This document shows, piece after piece, positions 1 through 9,479 of a DNA stretch of 29,398 nucleotides; the stretch's first letter is position 1, and each line of letters opens with the position of its first letter. The notes under the pieces were generated by a model, which was not told where the DNA came from, made no database searches, and was given only the letters and a program-made list of their open reading frames with translations. The position numbers and the translations under genes are program-made. The stretch spans positions 1,167,605 to 1,197,002 of the forward strand of contig BFEA01000294.1 in NCBI GenBank assembly GCA_003427395.1. The letters are read 5' to 3'. The stretch is from Chara braunii (taxonomy: Eukaryota; Streptophyta; Charophyceae; Charales; Characeae).

Positions 1-18
1 TTTTTTTTTTTTTTTTTT
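1..18. repeat. Poly-T tract at window edge
   Basis: Eighteen T residues open the window, followed by a G-rich segment. It could be the reverse complement of a retroposon poly-A tail or a low-complexity contig edge. The sequence alone does not decide. Confidence 0.6.
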
Positions 19-97
19 GAGGGGGTGGGGCTGGGGTTCCACCGCCCCATGGCGCTTCCCAAATCCCAACCCCCCCTCCCCACTGGCTGCCATGTGG

Positions 98-115
98 CCG
101 CGGACTTGTCCGCGG
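98..115. repeat. Perfect 8-bp palindromic hairpin
   Basis: CCGCGGAC and GTCCGCGG are exact reverse complements separated by TT, and flanking GGCC bases partly extend the pairing. It lies about 75 bases before the decayed pol end. No function is assigned. Confidence 0.6.
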
Positions 116-189
116 ATGGCCGCCGCCGAGGGGGATTCGTAGAGGCTCGGTGCTAGCAGGTTCATAATAACGAGGGGGCGGTGGAATAA

Positions 190-516
190 ATCCTAAACCA
201 AGTTCTCGATAGCAGGATGAAGGAAAAAGCAAGGTGGGATCAAATCAAGAATATCAAGAAAGAGTCACTCCAAGTAGGGGAGATGGTTCTGGCTAGAAAT
301 TCGGCACTGGAAAACACGTGGTCAGGGTAGTTGGGAATGGGGTTCAAGGGTCCCTATTGGGTGGCTAAGCATGTGGGACTAAACACCTTCGAGTTGGAAG
401 ATCTCAATGGGGTTAGATTGAAAGGGCCCTTTCCGGAACAGCGACGGGTTAGGTTTCTAAGTCGGGATCTAGTGGAACAGTGGTTGCAAAAGGTCAATGA
501 CAAGGAAACTAGGTAG
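190..516 (+). pseudogene. C-terminal end of a Ty3/gypsy-type pol (integrase tail), with one stop
   Basis: One reading frame runs from the codon after a stop at 187 to the TAG at 514-516, interrupted only by a TAG at 328-330. It encodes a basic segment (MKEKARWDQIKN), then VGEMVLARNSALENTWSG, then after the stop LGMGFKGPYWVAKHVG, then ELEDLNGVRLKGPF. The order 'GEMVLAR... FKGPYWV... ELEDLNG' matches the C-terminal GPY/F module of Ty3/gypsy integrases, which follows the catalytic core and helps bind DNA. Catalytic core, RNase H and reverse transcriptase are absent upstream, so only the tail remains. The internal stop probably replaced a lysine codon, as the family normally reads 'GKLG..FKGPY'. 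It ends in a different tail from the element at 25.2-27.8 kb, so it is a separate family. Confidence 0.8.
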
Positions 517-869
517 TCAGGTGGCTGAGCACTGACAGAAACCTTATTTATATTGTGTTATGTTTTGTCTTAGGATGACTCCGACTGTGTTATTGGGAAA
601 GGTTGCATGGGCTGAATGACAAAGTGTGGGTATGTTTGAGGCAATGTACTATCGTTTTTATGGGGAAATTGTGGACTGAACGCTACTGCAAAAAATATGA
701 CGTAGGGCATTGTATCATATGATATTGTGTGAGGGGGACTGCGCAAGTAAAACATTCTTTGGAGGATTTCTGGCGCCATGAGGGGGAAGGGTTTCCTCTT
801 TGTTGCTTGGCTAGGTTTCACGTGTATGTGATGTTTTTTTAGTAAAAAAGAGAGAGAAAAAAGACTACG

Positions 870-1680
870 ATGAAATTCGGCAATGAGAATGATGACAACT
901 GGAGCAACATACTCAGTAGGGAGGAAGAACGGAGGTCGAAAGGAAAGTAGAATAAGCAAAAGAGAAGGTTGTTCATAGGCCCCAAAGCGAAACCTAAATT
1001 TGACCAAAAGAGAAGGAAAGTTGTTTGTAGTGGACCCTCGCCCTTGAAAGAGGGCGAGGAAAGAGATATTTGGCCTGAGGATGAAAGTGGAAAAGAAAAC
1101 ACGAGCTAAGAAGGGGGAAAAAAAAAAGATGAGGAAGAGAGGTAGAACCTCTCTAATAAGGACGCGGAAAGTTATGGGGAATATAATGAGCATTATGAGG
1201 GGGACTCTGTGAGTCATACCATCAGGGATCATAAAACTTTAAAAGAGAGTATAGTCCTATCCAGGAGGAAGGGGAAGAGTGGGTCGAGAAAGAGTCACAC
1301 CATATCACTGATATTAGCAGTGAAGGTGAGGCGGAAGAGATAACAAGACCAAAGGAAGAGGGACGGCCAGTACCGGACAACCCAAAGGGAGAAACCTCGA
1401 AATGAGAGGAATTTGGACCGACATGTAGTGACTGGTTTAACCAGAAGTCCGGTATAATAAGATTTGACTGAAGAATTAGACCCCGAAAAAAATGAGGATG
1501 GGGAAACTGGTTACACCGTTCACTTTCTTCGATGAGGAAACACTAGAGGGACTCGTGAGGAAAAAGAGAAAGAATCTATGGTCTAGGTTGTGATGCGCAA
1601 TCTTGGTCGGAAGAGCGTGAGGAGGCCAAGAGGCGACGGGTCAGTGGAAGCAAATGAGTCATAGGAATAGGATTTCGTGC
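870..1680 (+). pseudogene. Decayed charged-protein coding region, family unknown
   Basis: A purine-rich stretch translates as highly charged protein in shifting frames. From 870 to 1109 one frame has an ATG, a single TAG at 948-950 and text such as SREEERRSKGK and PKFDQKRRKVV. Downstream, around 1265-1410, another frame reads QEEGEEWVEKES and SSEGEAEEITRPKEEGR. Around 1470-1590 come EELDPEKNEDGETGYTVHF and FFDEETLEGLVRKKRK. The persistence of E/K/R-rich coding across frame changes suggests a decayed gene, perhaps a transposon-borne accessory or Gag-like protein. I recognise no family. Pure compositional bias is the alternative. Confidence 0.35.
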
Positions 1681-1791
1681 ATAAGCCACACACAAGGGGT
1701 GGCGGCGGTTTGATCATGACAATTGCAAAAATGTGTAATATGGTTGGATTGACTCCAATTGTTTAGCTAAGACATAGCGGGCTGATGTTGG

Positions 1792-1871
1792 TCGTTTAAT
1801 GACTACTTTCCGCAAAGCTACTTTGAAATGATCGCTTAATGACTACTTTCTGTAAAGCTAGTATGAACCGG
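1792..1871. repeat. Two-copy 40-bp tandem duplication
   Basis: TTAATGACTACTTTC occurs in each copy with 40-base spacing (1792-1831 and 1832-1871). Both copies continue as G(C/T)AAAGCTA, with several mismatches toward the end. Its divergence suggests an old local duplication. Confidence 0.75.
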
Positions 1872-2460
1872 TCTCGAGTGCTCACACTTTGAGACGAGTT
1901 AAACGTTTACAAATCAGGTTACTGAGTCTTTTTCAGATGTCAAACACTTTTGTGGTGGCGATATTTTTGTAAACGCGCGAGGAAGCAAGTGAATGGATGT
2001 TGGAATCTTAAGAGCAAGGGGGTCAGCATGGTGTGAGCCGGACGATTGATTTATGATCTGTCTATTGTTTTCCCTGCAAGGGATAAATCGCAATTTTGGT
2101 AAGGGAGCTTGAGGAACCCATCGCTCATTTGCCTTTTCTGCACCGACTTCGCGAGACACATCATTCGATACGGGTTTGCGTCACGAAGAAGCGGGGTGCC
2201 TCACCTCTTGATTTTGCACATCGACGAGTGTTCTCCGTATGCGAGGGAGACTTCTGAATTGAAGTGTTTTTTCATATTAATGCTCCTACGTTTCAACGAG
2301 TGGCATGGTCCATTCAATATTATCCATCATTATCACCAAACTCGCGATAACAGGTTTCAGTGATTCAGGAGAGATGTTTTTTTCAACCGAACAATTCGAG
2401 AACGAGGAGTGTCGAATCTATGAGCAGATCAATGCTTAATGTGTTTTCTCTTGTGGACAT

Positions 2461-2868
2461 ATGGAAGGCGGTCGACATGATCTTACCATTTCGAGACATC
2501 TTCTTGTTCGCGGTACGCTTGATGCTAGATTGATCGAGGGAGCGGAGCGACTTTTGATGGTTCGAGACGGTAGATCGACTCCATGGGTTGGCTTCATCGA
2601 TATGCTTCAGAATGGTCAGGGATTCTTTCCAGGCTCGCCCTTGGACATTCGAGTTGATCTGGCTCGATTTTTTAGAGAGTTTTATGACTATACTCTATAC
2701 TTTCATCATGTAAGTAATCTCCAATGTCTCTCTCAAGTCATTGTCAGCATTAAGATTACCTTGTCCGACAACTTCTTTAGCGTCGTTCAGATCCAGGACA
2801 CTGTGACACGAAACCTGTTTGGGATGAGCAAACCATTTCGTGTCATAATGTGGTGGCTAGCCTCTTAG
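2461..2868 (+). CDS. Hypothetical ORF, possible exon, unassigned
   Basis: A 135-codon frame with ATG start reads MEGGRHDLTISRHLLVRG, then DGRSTPWVGFIDMLQNGQ, then RVDLARFFREFYDYTLYFHH. The first ~83 codons have balanced, protein-like composition. After codon 83 the sequence reaches a strong 5' splice-site match (GTAAGT at 2710-2715), after which the frame looks less protein-like. An exon ending at about 2709 is therefore possible. I recognise no domain. Another frame across 2440-2530 is also open for a short distance, so the frame choice is uncertain. Nearby DNA holds transposon remains, so this may be part of a mobile element. Confidence 0.3.
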   Translation: MEGGRHDLTISRHLLVRGTLDARLIEGAERLLMVRDGRSTPWVGFIDMLQNGQGFFPGSPLDIRVDLARFFREFYDYTLYFHHVSNLQCLSQVIVSIKITLSDNFFSVVQIQDTVTRNLFGMSKPFRVIMWWLAS

Positions 2869-3497
2869 ATGGTTGCGCTATATGATAATCGGACGGTCGG
2901 GTCATGCAAGGTGCTCGTGTCAAAACAATGATTTTCGACGACATCGAGCTCGCACGCCTTCATCGGTTGGAGTCTCAGACCCACAATGGACGTCAGTTGT
3001 ATCGCGGTTAAGCACGAAATCTGGAGATTTCATCTGACCCATAGAGGGGTTGCACGTCCTGCTGTTCCCTAGAGGAAACCTTTATAATTTGGCTTCACAA
3101 GATAATCATTAAAAAAAATAAAAATAAAAAATTATGTAGTTAGGACTACCAGATGGATAGTATTCGGATTGCCCCGAGGATCTCTCTATCATGTATTGGC
3201 ATAGAGGGGTAATTACCGTGCACACACAAGAATGTTGAGCGCTCGTGTTGATCAATGCAGGAGTCTGCCACGAACAAAAGAAAGGTAGACTTTTAGATGT
3301 GGGTGAACGAGAAACCGTTTCGACTTGGGAGCGGTAGGGACATCCCTCCCACGTGGTAAGCCGTTAGTTCTACCGTTTTAGGCGTTGCGCAAAGGTAATG
3401 CAATTAAAACTGAGAGTAAATAAAGAAATATGAAGAACACCTTCAAGTTAATCGTCGTACGTTGCTGATTAGTTAACCCGCATCGTGAGACCACATC
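2869..3497. other. No recognisable gene
   Basis: Short open stretches only (for example a 35-codon frame near 2905-3010 reading MQGARVKTMIFDD). An A-rich patch lies at 3111-3135. Nothing else can be supported. Confidence 0.5.
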
Positions 3498-3773
3498 ATG
3501 GAGTTGCGCAAAGAGAAACATTCTAATTATGTTAGGATTCCAATTGAACTGTCTTTGGCACGACTCATAGATATGATATATGAGTTATGTTTGTATGTTT
3601 CAATTAGGAGAACTATAGTAAGGTCATTAAGGCATGTTGAGGGTTTTACCCGTACGTTAGGTCCCGTTGACATTATTTCCTCTTGCGGTACCCTTCTAAT
3701 GCAAGAGGCGCAACTTGAGTATTTCGACTATGACTGGGGTGAGAAGGATAACTTTGGAAAACCATCTTATTAA
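3498..3773 (+). CDS. Hypothetical 91-residue ORF, unassigned
   Basis: An ATG-initiated frame reads MELRKEKHSNYVRIPIELS, a hydrophobic stretch IDMIYELCLYVSI, then ends LEYFDYDWGEKDNFGKPSY. Its stop codon lies inside the left arm of a perfect hairpin (3762-3791). No family, domain or signal peptide is recognised. It may be chance or part of a decayed element. Confidence 0.2.
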   Translation: MELRKEKHSNYVRIPIELSLARLIDMIYELCLYVSIRRTIVRSLRHVEGFTRTLGPVDIISSCGTLLMQEAQLEYFDYDWGEKDNFGKPSY

Positions 3774-3791
3774 GTTAAACTAATAAGATGG
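3762..3791. repeat. Perfect 11-bp inverted repeat, 8-nt loop
   Basis: CCATCTTATTA (3762-3772) and TAATAAGATGG (3781-3791) are exact reverse complements around AGTTAAAC. The hairpin overlaps the end of the preceding ORF. It could be a 3'-end structure or the remnant termini of a small palindromic insertion. Confidence 0.8.
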
Positions 3792-4499
3792 ATCCGTCTG
3801 ACATTGCATTAATATTATTCGTCATGTCGAGCTGGCTAAATGTATTGGTTGCTTTATGGAATATTTGTTTTTCTTGTGGCGATGTTTCTTGGCCAATAAC
3901 TTAGAAGTATGAGACGGTTTGAGAAACCATCGTTTGGTATGCTTATATTTTTTCGTTGGATTGCCTATATATTCGTTGGTATGCCTATATATTGGATTGT
4001 ATTTCGTTGTTGTTTATTTTTTTTTTAATACTATGTGTGCAGGAAATAAGATCACTTGTGGGTCCCACGTTTGACTGACACTGTCATACTCAACCGGCGT
4101 ACGCTTCGTGCTTTGGAGATCAGCGCCCCGAGAAACGAGTGACGTCGAGTTAATATGGCGTTTTACCCATGCATACCTATGCTACAGCGAAACGAACAAC
4201 ACCCTCGGTTAACCTACCTCTGCAATTGTATTTAAAAGCTTCCGCACATGGGTCGGTAGCTCGGTAGGGATACCCTTAGGATGGTGACAACCCCTTAGGG
4301 ACGGTAAGTTGTACCTAGTGAAACCTATCCTATCATAAGGGATCGGGGGAAGTACGGCTGACGCACCTGGCTAGAGCGACGAAGGGGCGATGCAACCACA
4401 TCCGTCTCGGCGGTTCGGAAGATTACCTTCTCACCATCCTCAAGTTGTCTCTGATTTTGTTTTGTTTAACTCTTTCGTGACATGGTTGGGAGGACTCTC
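3792..4499. other. No recognisable gene; T-rich then mixed sequence
   Basis: A T-run at 4017-4026 is followed by a possible 3' splice acceptor (TGTGTGCAG, ending near 4042). The stretch may hold the degraded N-terminal part of the hAT element that follows, but no BED zinc-finger pattern (C-x2-C...H) was seen. Confidence 0.4.
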
Positions 4500-4900
4500 G
4501 CCTTTTGCAAGACGAAAACCGATGCGCTCGACAACGTAGCTGATAAGCTACGTGGGATGCGTGCTTGGATGTAGTGCACTGGGCTACCATCCTCACGGAT
4601 GAGAGAAAGTTGTTGAACTCCGAACCCATAGTTAACTTCCTGGCAACCGGACCGTCGGGCACATTTTTGTATAGGACTATGGAGAGGGAGGGGATAGATG
4701 TTCAGATCGCAAATGTGTTGTTGCGGTGGTGGAAGGTCTTCGAGCACTTTGGCGTGAAGAAGATCAATGCCATATGCACAGACTCGGCCTCTGTCTATGT
4801 TGTTGCTGGTCGCGCACTTGCGAAACAACCGGATCCAGTTATCCGTCGCATTCTTGCTCCCTTATTCTGTCCTAATTCGATAAGACATTCAAAAGCTTGA
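4500..4900 (+). pseudogene. hAT-type transposase fragment, DUF659 block
   Basis: The frame from 4565 encodes ATILTDERKLLNSEPIVNFL, then ATGPSGTFLYRTME, then KKINAICTDSASVYVVAGRAL. This follows the DUF659 pattern of plant hAT transposases, where a 'sxxxDGWT..rr.livnfla.sp.Gt.fl' strand precedes 'vvqvvTDnasny.aAg'. The Asp in ICTDSAS fits the second acidic catalytic position of the RNase H-like fold. Just upstream, another frame reads DALDNVADKLRGMRAWM and then stops, joining this block through a frameshift near 4570. After PDPVIRRI the expected 'WLPCxxH' region is not readable and the frame ends at 4900. The start at 4565 is not a real initiation site. Dead copy, probably the N-terminal half of the element whose C-terminus is at 6.39-6.9 kb. 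Confidence 0.75.
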
Positions 4901-5033
4901 AGGTACATTGAGAAAACGACAAGCATATCAAGCATTTAAACGGGTTGCAAAGGTGGGTCAGCGAACTTTTTTTTCCTAAAGGTTATGTGCCCAAGGCTTG
5001 CATTACAAGTTACGACATTCCAATTCTTTGACT

Positions 5034-5166
5034 AAAAAATCTGCATAACCCCGAGATAGGTATTGATTGCTTGCCCCAAAAAGAGAAGGATTGACTTCCT
5101 CTCACATGCTCTACTGAAAAAAGTGCACAACCCCAAGAGAGAGGCATTGATTGCTTCCCCCCAAAA
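5034..5166. repeat. Two direct repeats of ~48 bp, 83 bp apart
   Basis: ATTGATTGCTT followed by CCCC and AAAA occurs at about 5062 and 5145. Each is preceded by 'GC(A)xAACCCC(G/A)AGA'. The copies differ at several bases. Confidence 0.65.
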
Positions 5167-5175
5167 GGCCCAGCC

Positions 5176-5286
5176 CCGCTCCACTGCTCACCACATGCAC
5201 AAAAGACCGAAAAAAAAAGGCGGTGAATCTTCCCATGATGTACCAGAAGTTCCCATTTTACACATTTGGTGAGTAGTGGAGTGAGG
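5176..5286. repeat. Imperfect ~22-bp inverted repeat
   Basis: CCGCTCCACTGCTCACCA (from 5176) pairs with TGGTGAGTAGTGGAGTG (from 5268) with two or three mismatches, enclosing about 65 bases. It could be the termini of a small MITE-like insertion within the hAT region. No target-site duplication was confirmed. Confidence 0.5.
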
Positions 5287-5590
5287 CCCGTTGGTTTGTG
5301 ACTCTACATAGCATCTTTTGCCCATTTTTCAAGGGCGTACTCCCACACTAGGTGAAAAAAAACAATAGTAGGAAAATAAGAACTAGGGGGCAAATTTCTT
5401 ACTAACAGAACCCCAATACCTGCCACATTGTCGGTGAAAAGGGCCCAGGCTATATTAACATTGCGGCCTCGCCCTAATACTACCTACTACCTAGAAGGCT
5501 AGTACCTATACTAGCTTTATGGCCTACAGGCTTCGGGTCACCCACGCCAAACCTCCACCCAACCGTACCCGCCAGGGAATCGAGACAACA

Positions 5591-5658
5591 CCCAGCCATG
5601 CCCCACTGAAACTTTCCCACCCCAGCCAGCCATGCCCCCCTGAAACTTTCCCACCCTG
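5591..5658. repeat. 34-bp tandem dimer
   Basis: The words CCAGCCATGCCCC and CTGAAACTTTCCCACC recur with 34-base spacing. One indel and a few substitutions separate the copies. Confidence 0.75.
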
Positions 5659-6229
5659 CCCAATTCTGGACACGAAGTGCTATTGTTTGCCATTGATCTT
5701 CAGGGTCAGTAGCGGAACGTTCTGTAAGTTGAAGAAGGCTGTTTGTGAAAACAGCTGGAGATATCAAAAGTGAGAATGCTGACATGAGTAACAAAAAATC
5801 AGGTGAAAAACATGATCGCCGAAAGTTCAAGGGTTTCTGCGTTCAGTCAATCTACGCAGAGTGACCCAGCATATTCTCACACATATTCACACCCAACCGG
5901 ACCACTGTATATCCTTTGGGGTCATACCCGTACCCATCCAAAACTGCCGGTTACGGCTGGGTACGGTCGGGTCCGGTCACGGCCACCCATTGGCGATCTC
6001 TGACGAGCTTCGACAGGCGGGGGGAGAGATACAAGTAGGTGCTTCAGTAACTGTTCGACTTCCACTTACTTGGTGTAATTAGATGCACAGGAAGAAGGTG
6101 TTTGAGACATTGAGGAATGTGATGGAAAGTGGTTGTTGTTGGAACTCTAAGAGTCATAGTGTTAGCAACACGTTGTAGCCAGAAACGTTACTAGGTTTTT
6201 GGTAAACAAGAAATATAAGGAAACGTTTT

Positions 6230-6233
<4 letters not shown>
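5659..6233. other. No recognisable gene
   Basis: Mixed sequence between the hAT halves, containing a weak complementary pair of CCCGTACCC and GGGTACGG motifs near 5925-5970. Open frames are short and unassigned. The region may be insertion sequence that separated the two transposase domains. Confidence 0.4.

Positions 6234-6315
<82 letters not shown>
6234..6315. repeat. (CT)n microsatellite, ~80 bp
   Basis: An uninterrupted CT dinucleotide run preceded by a short T tract. The minus-strand (RE)n reading is an artefact of the repeat. Confidence 0.98.
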
Positions 6316-6317
<2 letters not shown>

Positions 6318-6393
6318 GGTCCGAGATACTCGTGGGGGGGAGGAGGGTGTTGATGGTGACGAGGAGTTGTGCTAGGGGCCTAACGGGATGCAG

Positions 6394-7093
6394 ACCATCG
6401 CTGATTGGTGGGTGCTGCATGTCGGTTGTGCACCTGAGTTGTGTGAGATCGCGACGCGTCTGATGTACATATAGGTCTGCGCCTCTCCTACTGAGGAATT
6501 GGGCGGTGCACGAGCGTATTCACACAAAGCGCCGCTACAGATTGGAGTTCACGAAAATCACTTAGCTTGTTAAGATCACATCGAATCTCAAGCTCATTCA
6601 GTGTAGACAAAGGTGGAGGGGCTTCGTATTGTCGTGGGAAAACTTCGAGGAGGGGTTGGTTGACGTTCTGGGCCCACGTACATCGGGGACTTTGCCGTCG
6701 GGATTTGTATCTGACGCGGACATCAGATGCCAGGCGCGGAGGATGCAACGGGCTTCCACGGTTCAACACCCACTTGCCGTAACAACTGTGTTCAGTCGTC
6801 GTGCCACTCACATCAAATGCCAGGCGCGGAGGATGCGGCGGGCTTCCATGGTACAACACCCACTTGCATTTACAACTGTGTTCGGTCGTCGTGCCGCTCA
6901 CATTAAGATGTACGACGAGGAGATAGAGTACGACCCACCCATTGGCCCCCAAGTCGCAGACCTTATGGAGGACGAGCTGGAGCAAGGAGCCACCGATGGT
7001 GATGACGACTCAGACGACGGGAATGATGAGACAGACAAGAGTGAAATGAGGTCACGTGATCTTCAGAGTCACTGCCCCCCGTCGCTGAGTTGA
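6394..7093 (+). pseudogene. hAT transposase C-terminal dimerisation domain and start of acidic tail
   Basis: From about 6394 the frame reads TIADWWVLHVGCAPEL, then CEIATRLMYI, a TAG at 6472-6474, and VCASPTEEL. After a frame change near 6495 it reads NWAVHERIHTKRRYRLEF, TKIT, a TAG at 6563-6565, and LVKITSNLKLI. This matches the hAT C-terminal dimerisation module: 'WW..hg..aP.L..iA.rl' then 's.s..ErnWs..e.iHtkkRnrL...r...LV.v..Nl.l'. The frame then stays open through VLSWENFEEGLVDVL, two copies of a 30-residue repeat, and an acidic stretch (QGATDGDDDSDDGNDE) to a stop at 7091-7093. One frameshift and two stops mark it as inactive. Combined with the DUF659 block at 4.56 kb it forms one broken element, with extra sequence between. 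Confidence 0.8.
6721..6900 (+). repeat. 90-bp in-frame tandem duplication
   Basis: Copies 6721-6810 and 6811-6900 share the word ATGCCAGGCGCGGAGGATGC exactly and differ at scattered bases elsewhere. Because the unit is 90 bases, the reading frame is kept and the protein gains a second 30-residue copy. Each copy reads CQARRM, then RAS.VQHPLA, TTVF and RRA.HIK. Confidence 0.9.
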
Positions 7094-7167
7094 CCAGAGC
7101 AGAGTGCATGGCAGCGAGAGTGCGCAACTGGTCACAGCTTATGCGATCATCGAGCAAGGACGATTGA

Positions 7168-7653
7168 GGCGATGGTGACGCAGAGGATTCTGACGACGAT
7201 GGTTCTAGTGGAGGTGAGGGGCCTACCACTACGGAGCATCGAGAATTTGACAACGATGGGGGCGATGGACCGGATCATGATGGGGAAAGCGGTGGTTGTC
7301 TCGCGGTTCCACATGTTCGCGCGGAGGGTGGCAAGGAGGGTGGCAAGGTGGAGCACGGTTTGCCCATGCTGCAGGGATCGATTCCGTCAGGCATATTCGA
7401 GGAGGAGTTCGACGTGGGGGTGCCCCCGACTTCCTCTGCATGGTGTGGAGGAGTACGCAATCGCACACTCGTTACCGATGCAGCACATCAGATAGGGCAG
7501 GTCTTTTGGGGAGCTAGTTCAGGGATGTTGGCCGAGGCTGCGAGGGCGACAACCGAGACTGAGGAGGATAGGCGAGGCGACAACATCGAGTGCAAGCCTT
7601 CCGCCACACAAACGGAGGATGTTAGACGGTATGAGATGGACCTTGTCGAGTGA
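7168..7653 (+). pseudogene. Acidic, Gly-rich tail of the hAT protein, frame-shifted
   Basis: An open frame of 161 codons follows a TGA at 7165-7167. It starts GDGDAEDSDDDGSSGGEG, continues with Asp/Gly/Glu-rich text and AEGGKEGGKVEHG, then IPSGIFEEEFDVGVP, and ends RRYEMDLVE. It directly follows the acidic end of the dimerisation fragment in a different frame, so I read it as the continuing C-terminal tail of the same decayed protein. There is no domain signature. A chance open frame in biased sequence is the alternative. Confidence 0.45.
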
Positions 7654-7741
7654 CTTGAGGAGGAGCGGCTCAGAGAGCTAGTCGCTTTGTGCACCATGAC
7701 ACAATGCGGGTAGTTAGAGCAGGACATGGTCAGGGTGAGAG

Positions 7742-8298
7742 ATGGGGTGTCCTGTGGAGGTGATAGCCGTGAGATTAGCAGTGACGTGTTCACAGGCCAC
7801 TACTGCGGACGGACACGACGGTGGAGCGGACGACGCGACTAGAGAAGCATGCGAGGAGGGCGATGGATACGGCAATGACACGGGGAATGGATTGCAGGAT
7901 ATGTGTGACATTGACAAAACTCCTCGTAGAGACGACGACAAGGGCGAGAATGACCGACATGCGTTGAGGACGACCGTCGGTGGCTCGCTTGCATTTGATG
8001 GAGTTACTCCGTATAGCGACCACATAGGTGGGGCTGATGAGGGTGCTAGCGACGTACACGCAGGCGATACTAGATGAGGACATTCGATGACACTGCAGAT
8101 ATGCGCAATGACAAAGTCGCTGGTCCACAAGGGTGACGAGGCACAGGGAGACCGCGAGACGGCGGATGCGATGATTTGGTACAAACGATGGACCATGTTG
8201 CTGAGGAGGGTGTAGTCGGACAAATAGAGGTAGAGAGTGGCGTTGCTCCCACCGAGGGAGTGGCTGGGGGAGGTGGGGTAGTTGTCACGGGCACGTAG
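7742..8298 (+). pseudogene. Further tail-like acidic frames
   Basis: Two consecutive frames keep the same composition. One, 7742-8077, includes DGHDGGADDATREACEEGDG and ends DEGASDVHAGDTR. The other, 8137-8298, includes VAEEGVVGQIEVESGVA and VAGGGGVVVTGT. They suggest the low-complexity tail continued beyond 7653 before decaying. Confidence is low because such composition is easily open by chance. Confidence 0.3.
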
Positions 8299-8512
8299 AT
8301 CACACCTGCGCCGACCATCTCTGGCGTTGCTCCTACAAGGTAAAGGCCGACAGGAGAGGATGATACTCGCGTCAGTGATGGAGAGAGGTGCCTGATCCTG
8401 CTTACGTGCCAGCCAATCCTTTGATATCAGAGGGCATCTTAAGGGTTAGTGGGAAGTCAATGGAGATGGCCGACCTGTTCGAGCAGTTGACATGTTAGAG
8501 TGTGACCGAGTC

Positions 8513-8538
8513 AACCCTAAACCCTAAACCCTAAACCC
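8513..8538. repeat. Interstitial telomere-type repeat (CCCTAAA)3+
   Basis: Three perfect CCCTAAA heptamers and a trailing CCC form the plant (Arabidopsis-type) telomeric repeat, read here as the C-rich strand. Such short tracts also occur near some plant promoters as telo-boxes, or mark repaired breaks. Confidence 0.9.
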
Positions 8539-9470
8539 CATAAGTTAAGGAGTAAGAGGTTCACTACGAAGATCCAGCGGCGATCGAAGAGCAACCTTCA
8601 AGACGCGCCTTCGACCCTGACGTTCCTCGGCTCGCCAAAATCATTTCAGAAGGACAACTATGTTCGCAATCCGGACAACTTTGTGATTGGACCTAAAGCA
8701 CTAGCCGATAGAAGTATATCTTGCGTCTAACGCTTTCATAATATAATATCCCATTTCGAAACTAGGAAATTTCGCTAATGCGCCTCGATCGACATCAGAG
8801 AAAGAGGTAGTCTAGATATATACATGCGTTGGATAGGAACATGATTCTCTAATAAGCCGCACTTAATTGGGGACTTAGGATATATGCAATACTGGGTCCA
8901 TTTATAAATGCTTATTTGTTGAAAAAACATCTTCTGTGGCTCGCCAGCGACGCCAGGGTTGGAAATTTAGTCACACAAATCTTTTATTTTGCCTAAGTTT
9001 GTCGGTTACTATGCACAAGTTTATAACGGAAGTATTTTGTAGTCTTACAGATTACTGAAGATATGGGATCACCTATCGTATAGGGGACAAACGACTAAAC
9101 GACATCTTGAAGTGCTACAACCTATAGATGATACCGACGAGATGTAGTCGAATGATTTTTTTATTGGAAGTCGGAGGACCCGTAGTACCTGCCTAACTTG
9201 AAAGAGACCTAGTAACAGAAAAGCACTAGGCAGTGGGTACTTCACCAGTGGGGAAGGGGTCTAGGCCACCTATAGTTCTCAAAGTGTGTGACCGAACTTC
9301 ACACTAGGGGCATATGGCTTACTTTCAACTGGCAACAGTAGAGGAAACAAAGCATGCCATAAAAGCAGATTCATCGTGGAGTGTTCTCCTTCCCCTCTAT
9401 CGAAGAGGAAAGGGAAGGCCATTTCATGGAACGGCATTAGTAGGGTCACCCGCAAGCTCAAGGATTCTAT
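8539..9470. other. No recognisable gene
   Basis: Mixed sequence with stops in all frames. No RNA gene or repeat was recognised. It may be an insertion separating the tail-like reading frames on either side. Confidence 0.5.
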
Positions 9471-9479
9471 GCCTAGGCT

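Noticed and set aside
570-1232. Minus-strand 220-codon open frame
   Set aside because: It is the complement of the purine-rich charged stretch and is Phe/Leu/Ser-rich in the way expected for the opposite strand of biased sequence.
4200-4420. Possible ribosomal RNA fragment
   Set aside because: The sequence has rRNA-like texture but none of the conserved rRNA words I could check.
4535-4552. Small CGTAGCT / AGCTACG hairpin
   Set aside because: A 7-bp stem in decayed coding sequence is expected by chance in a window this size.
6154-6420. Minus-strand frame with a long Arg-Glu repeat
   Set aside because: This is a translation of the (CT)n microsatellite. The same applies to 28905-29231 and to the Leu-Ser repeats at 12193-12522 and 28959-29333.
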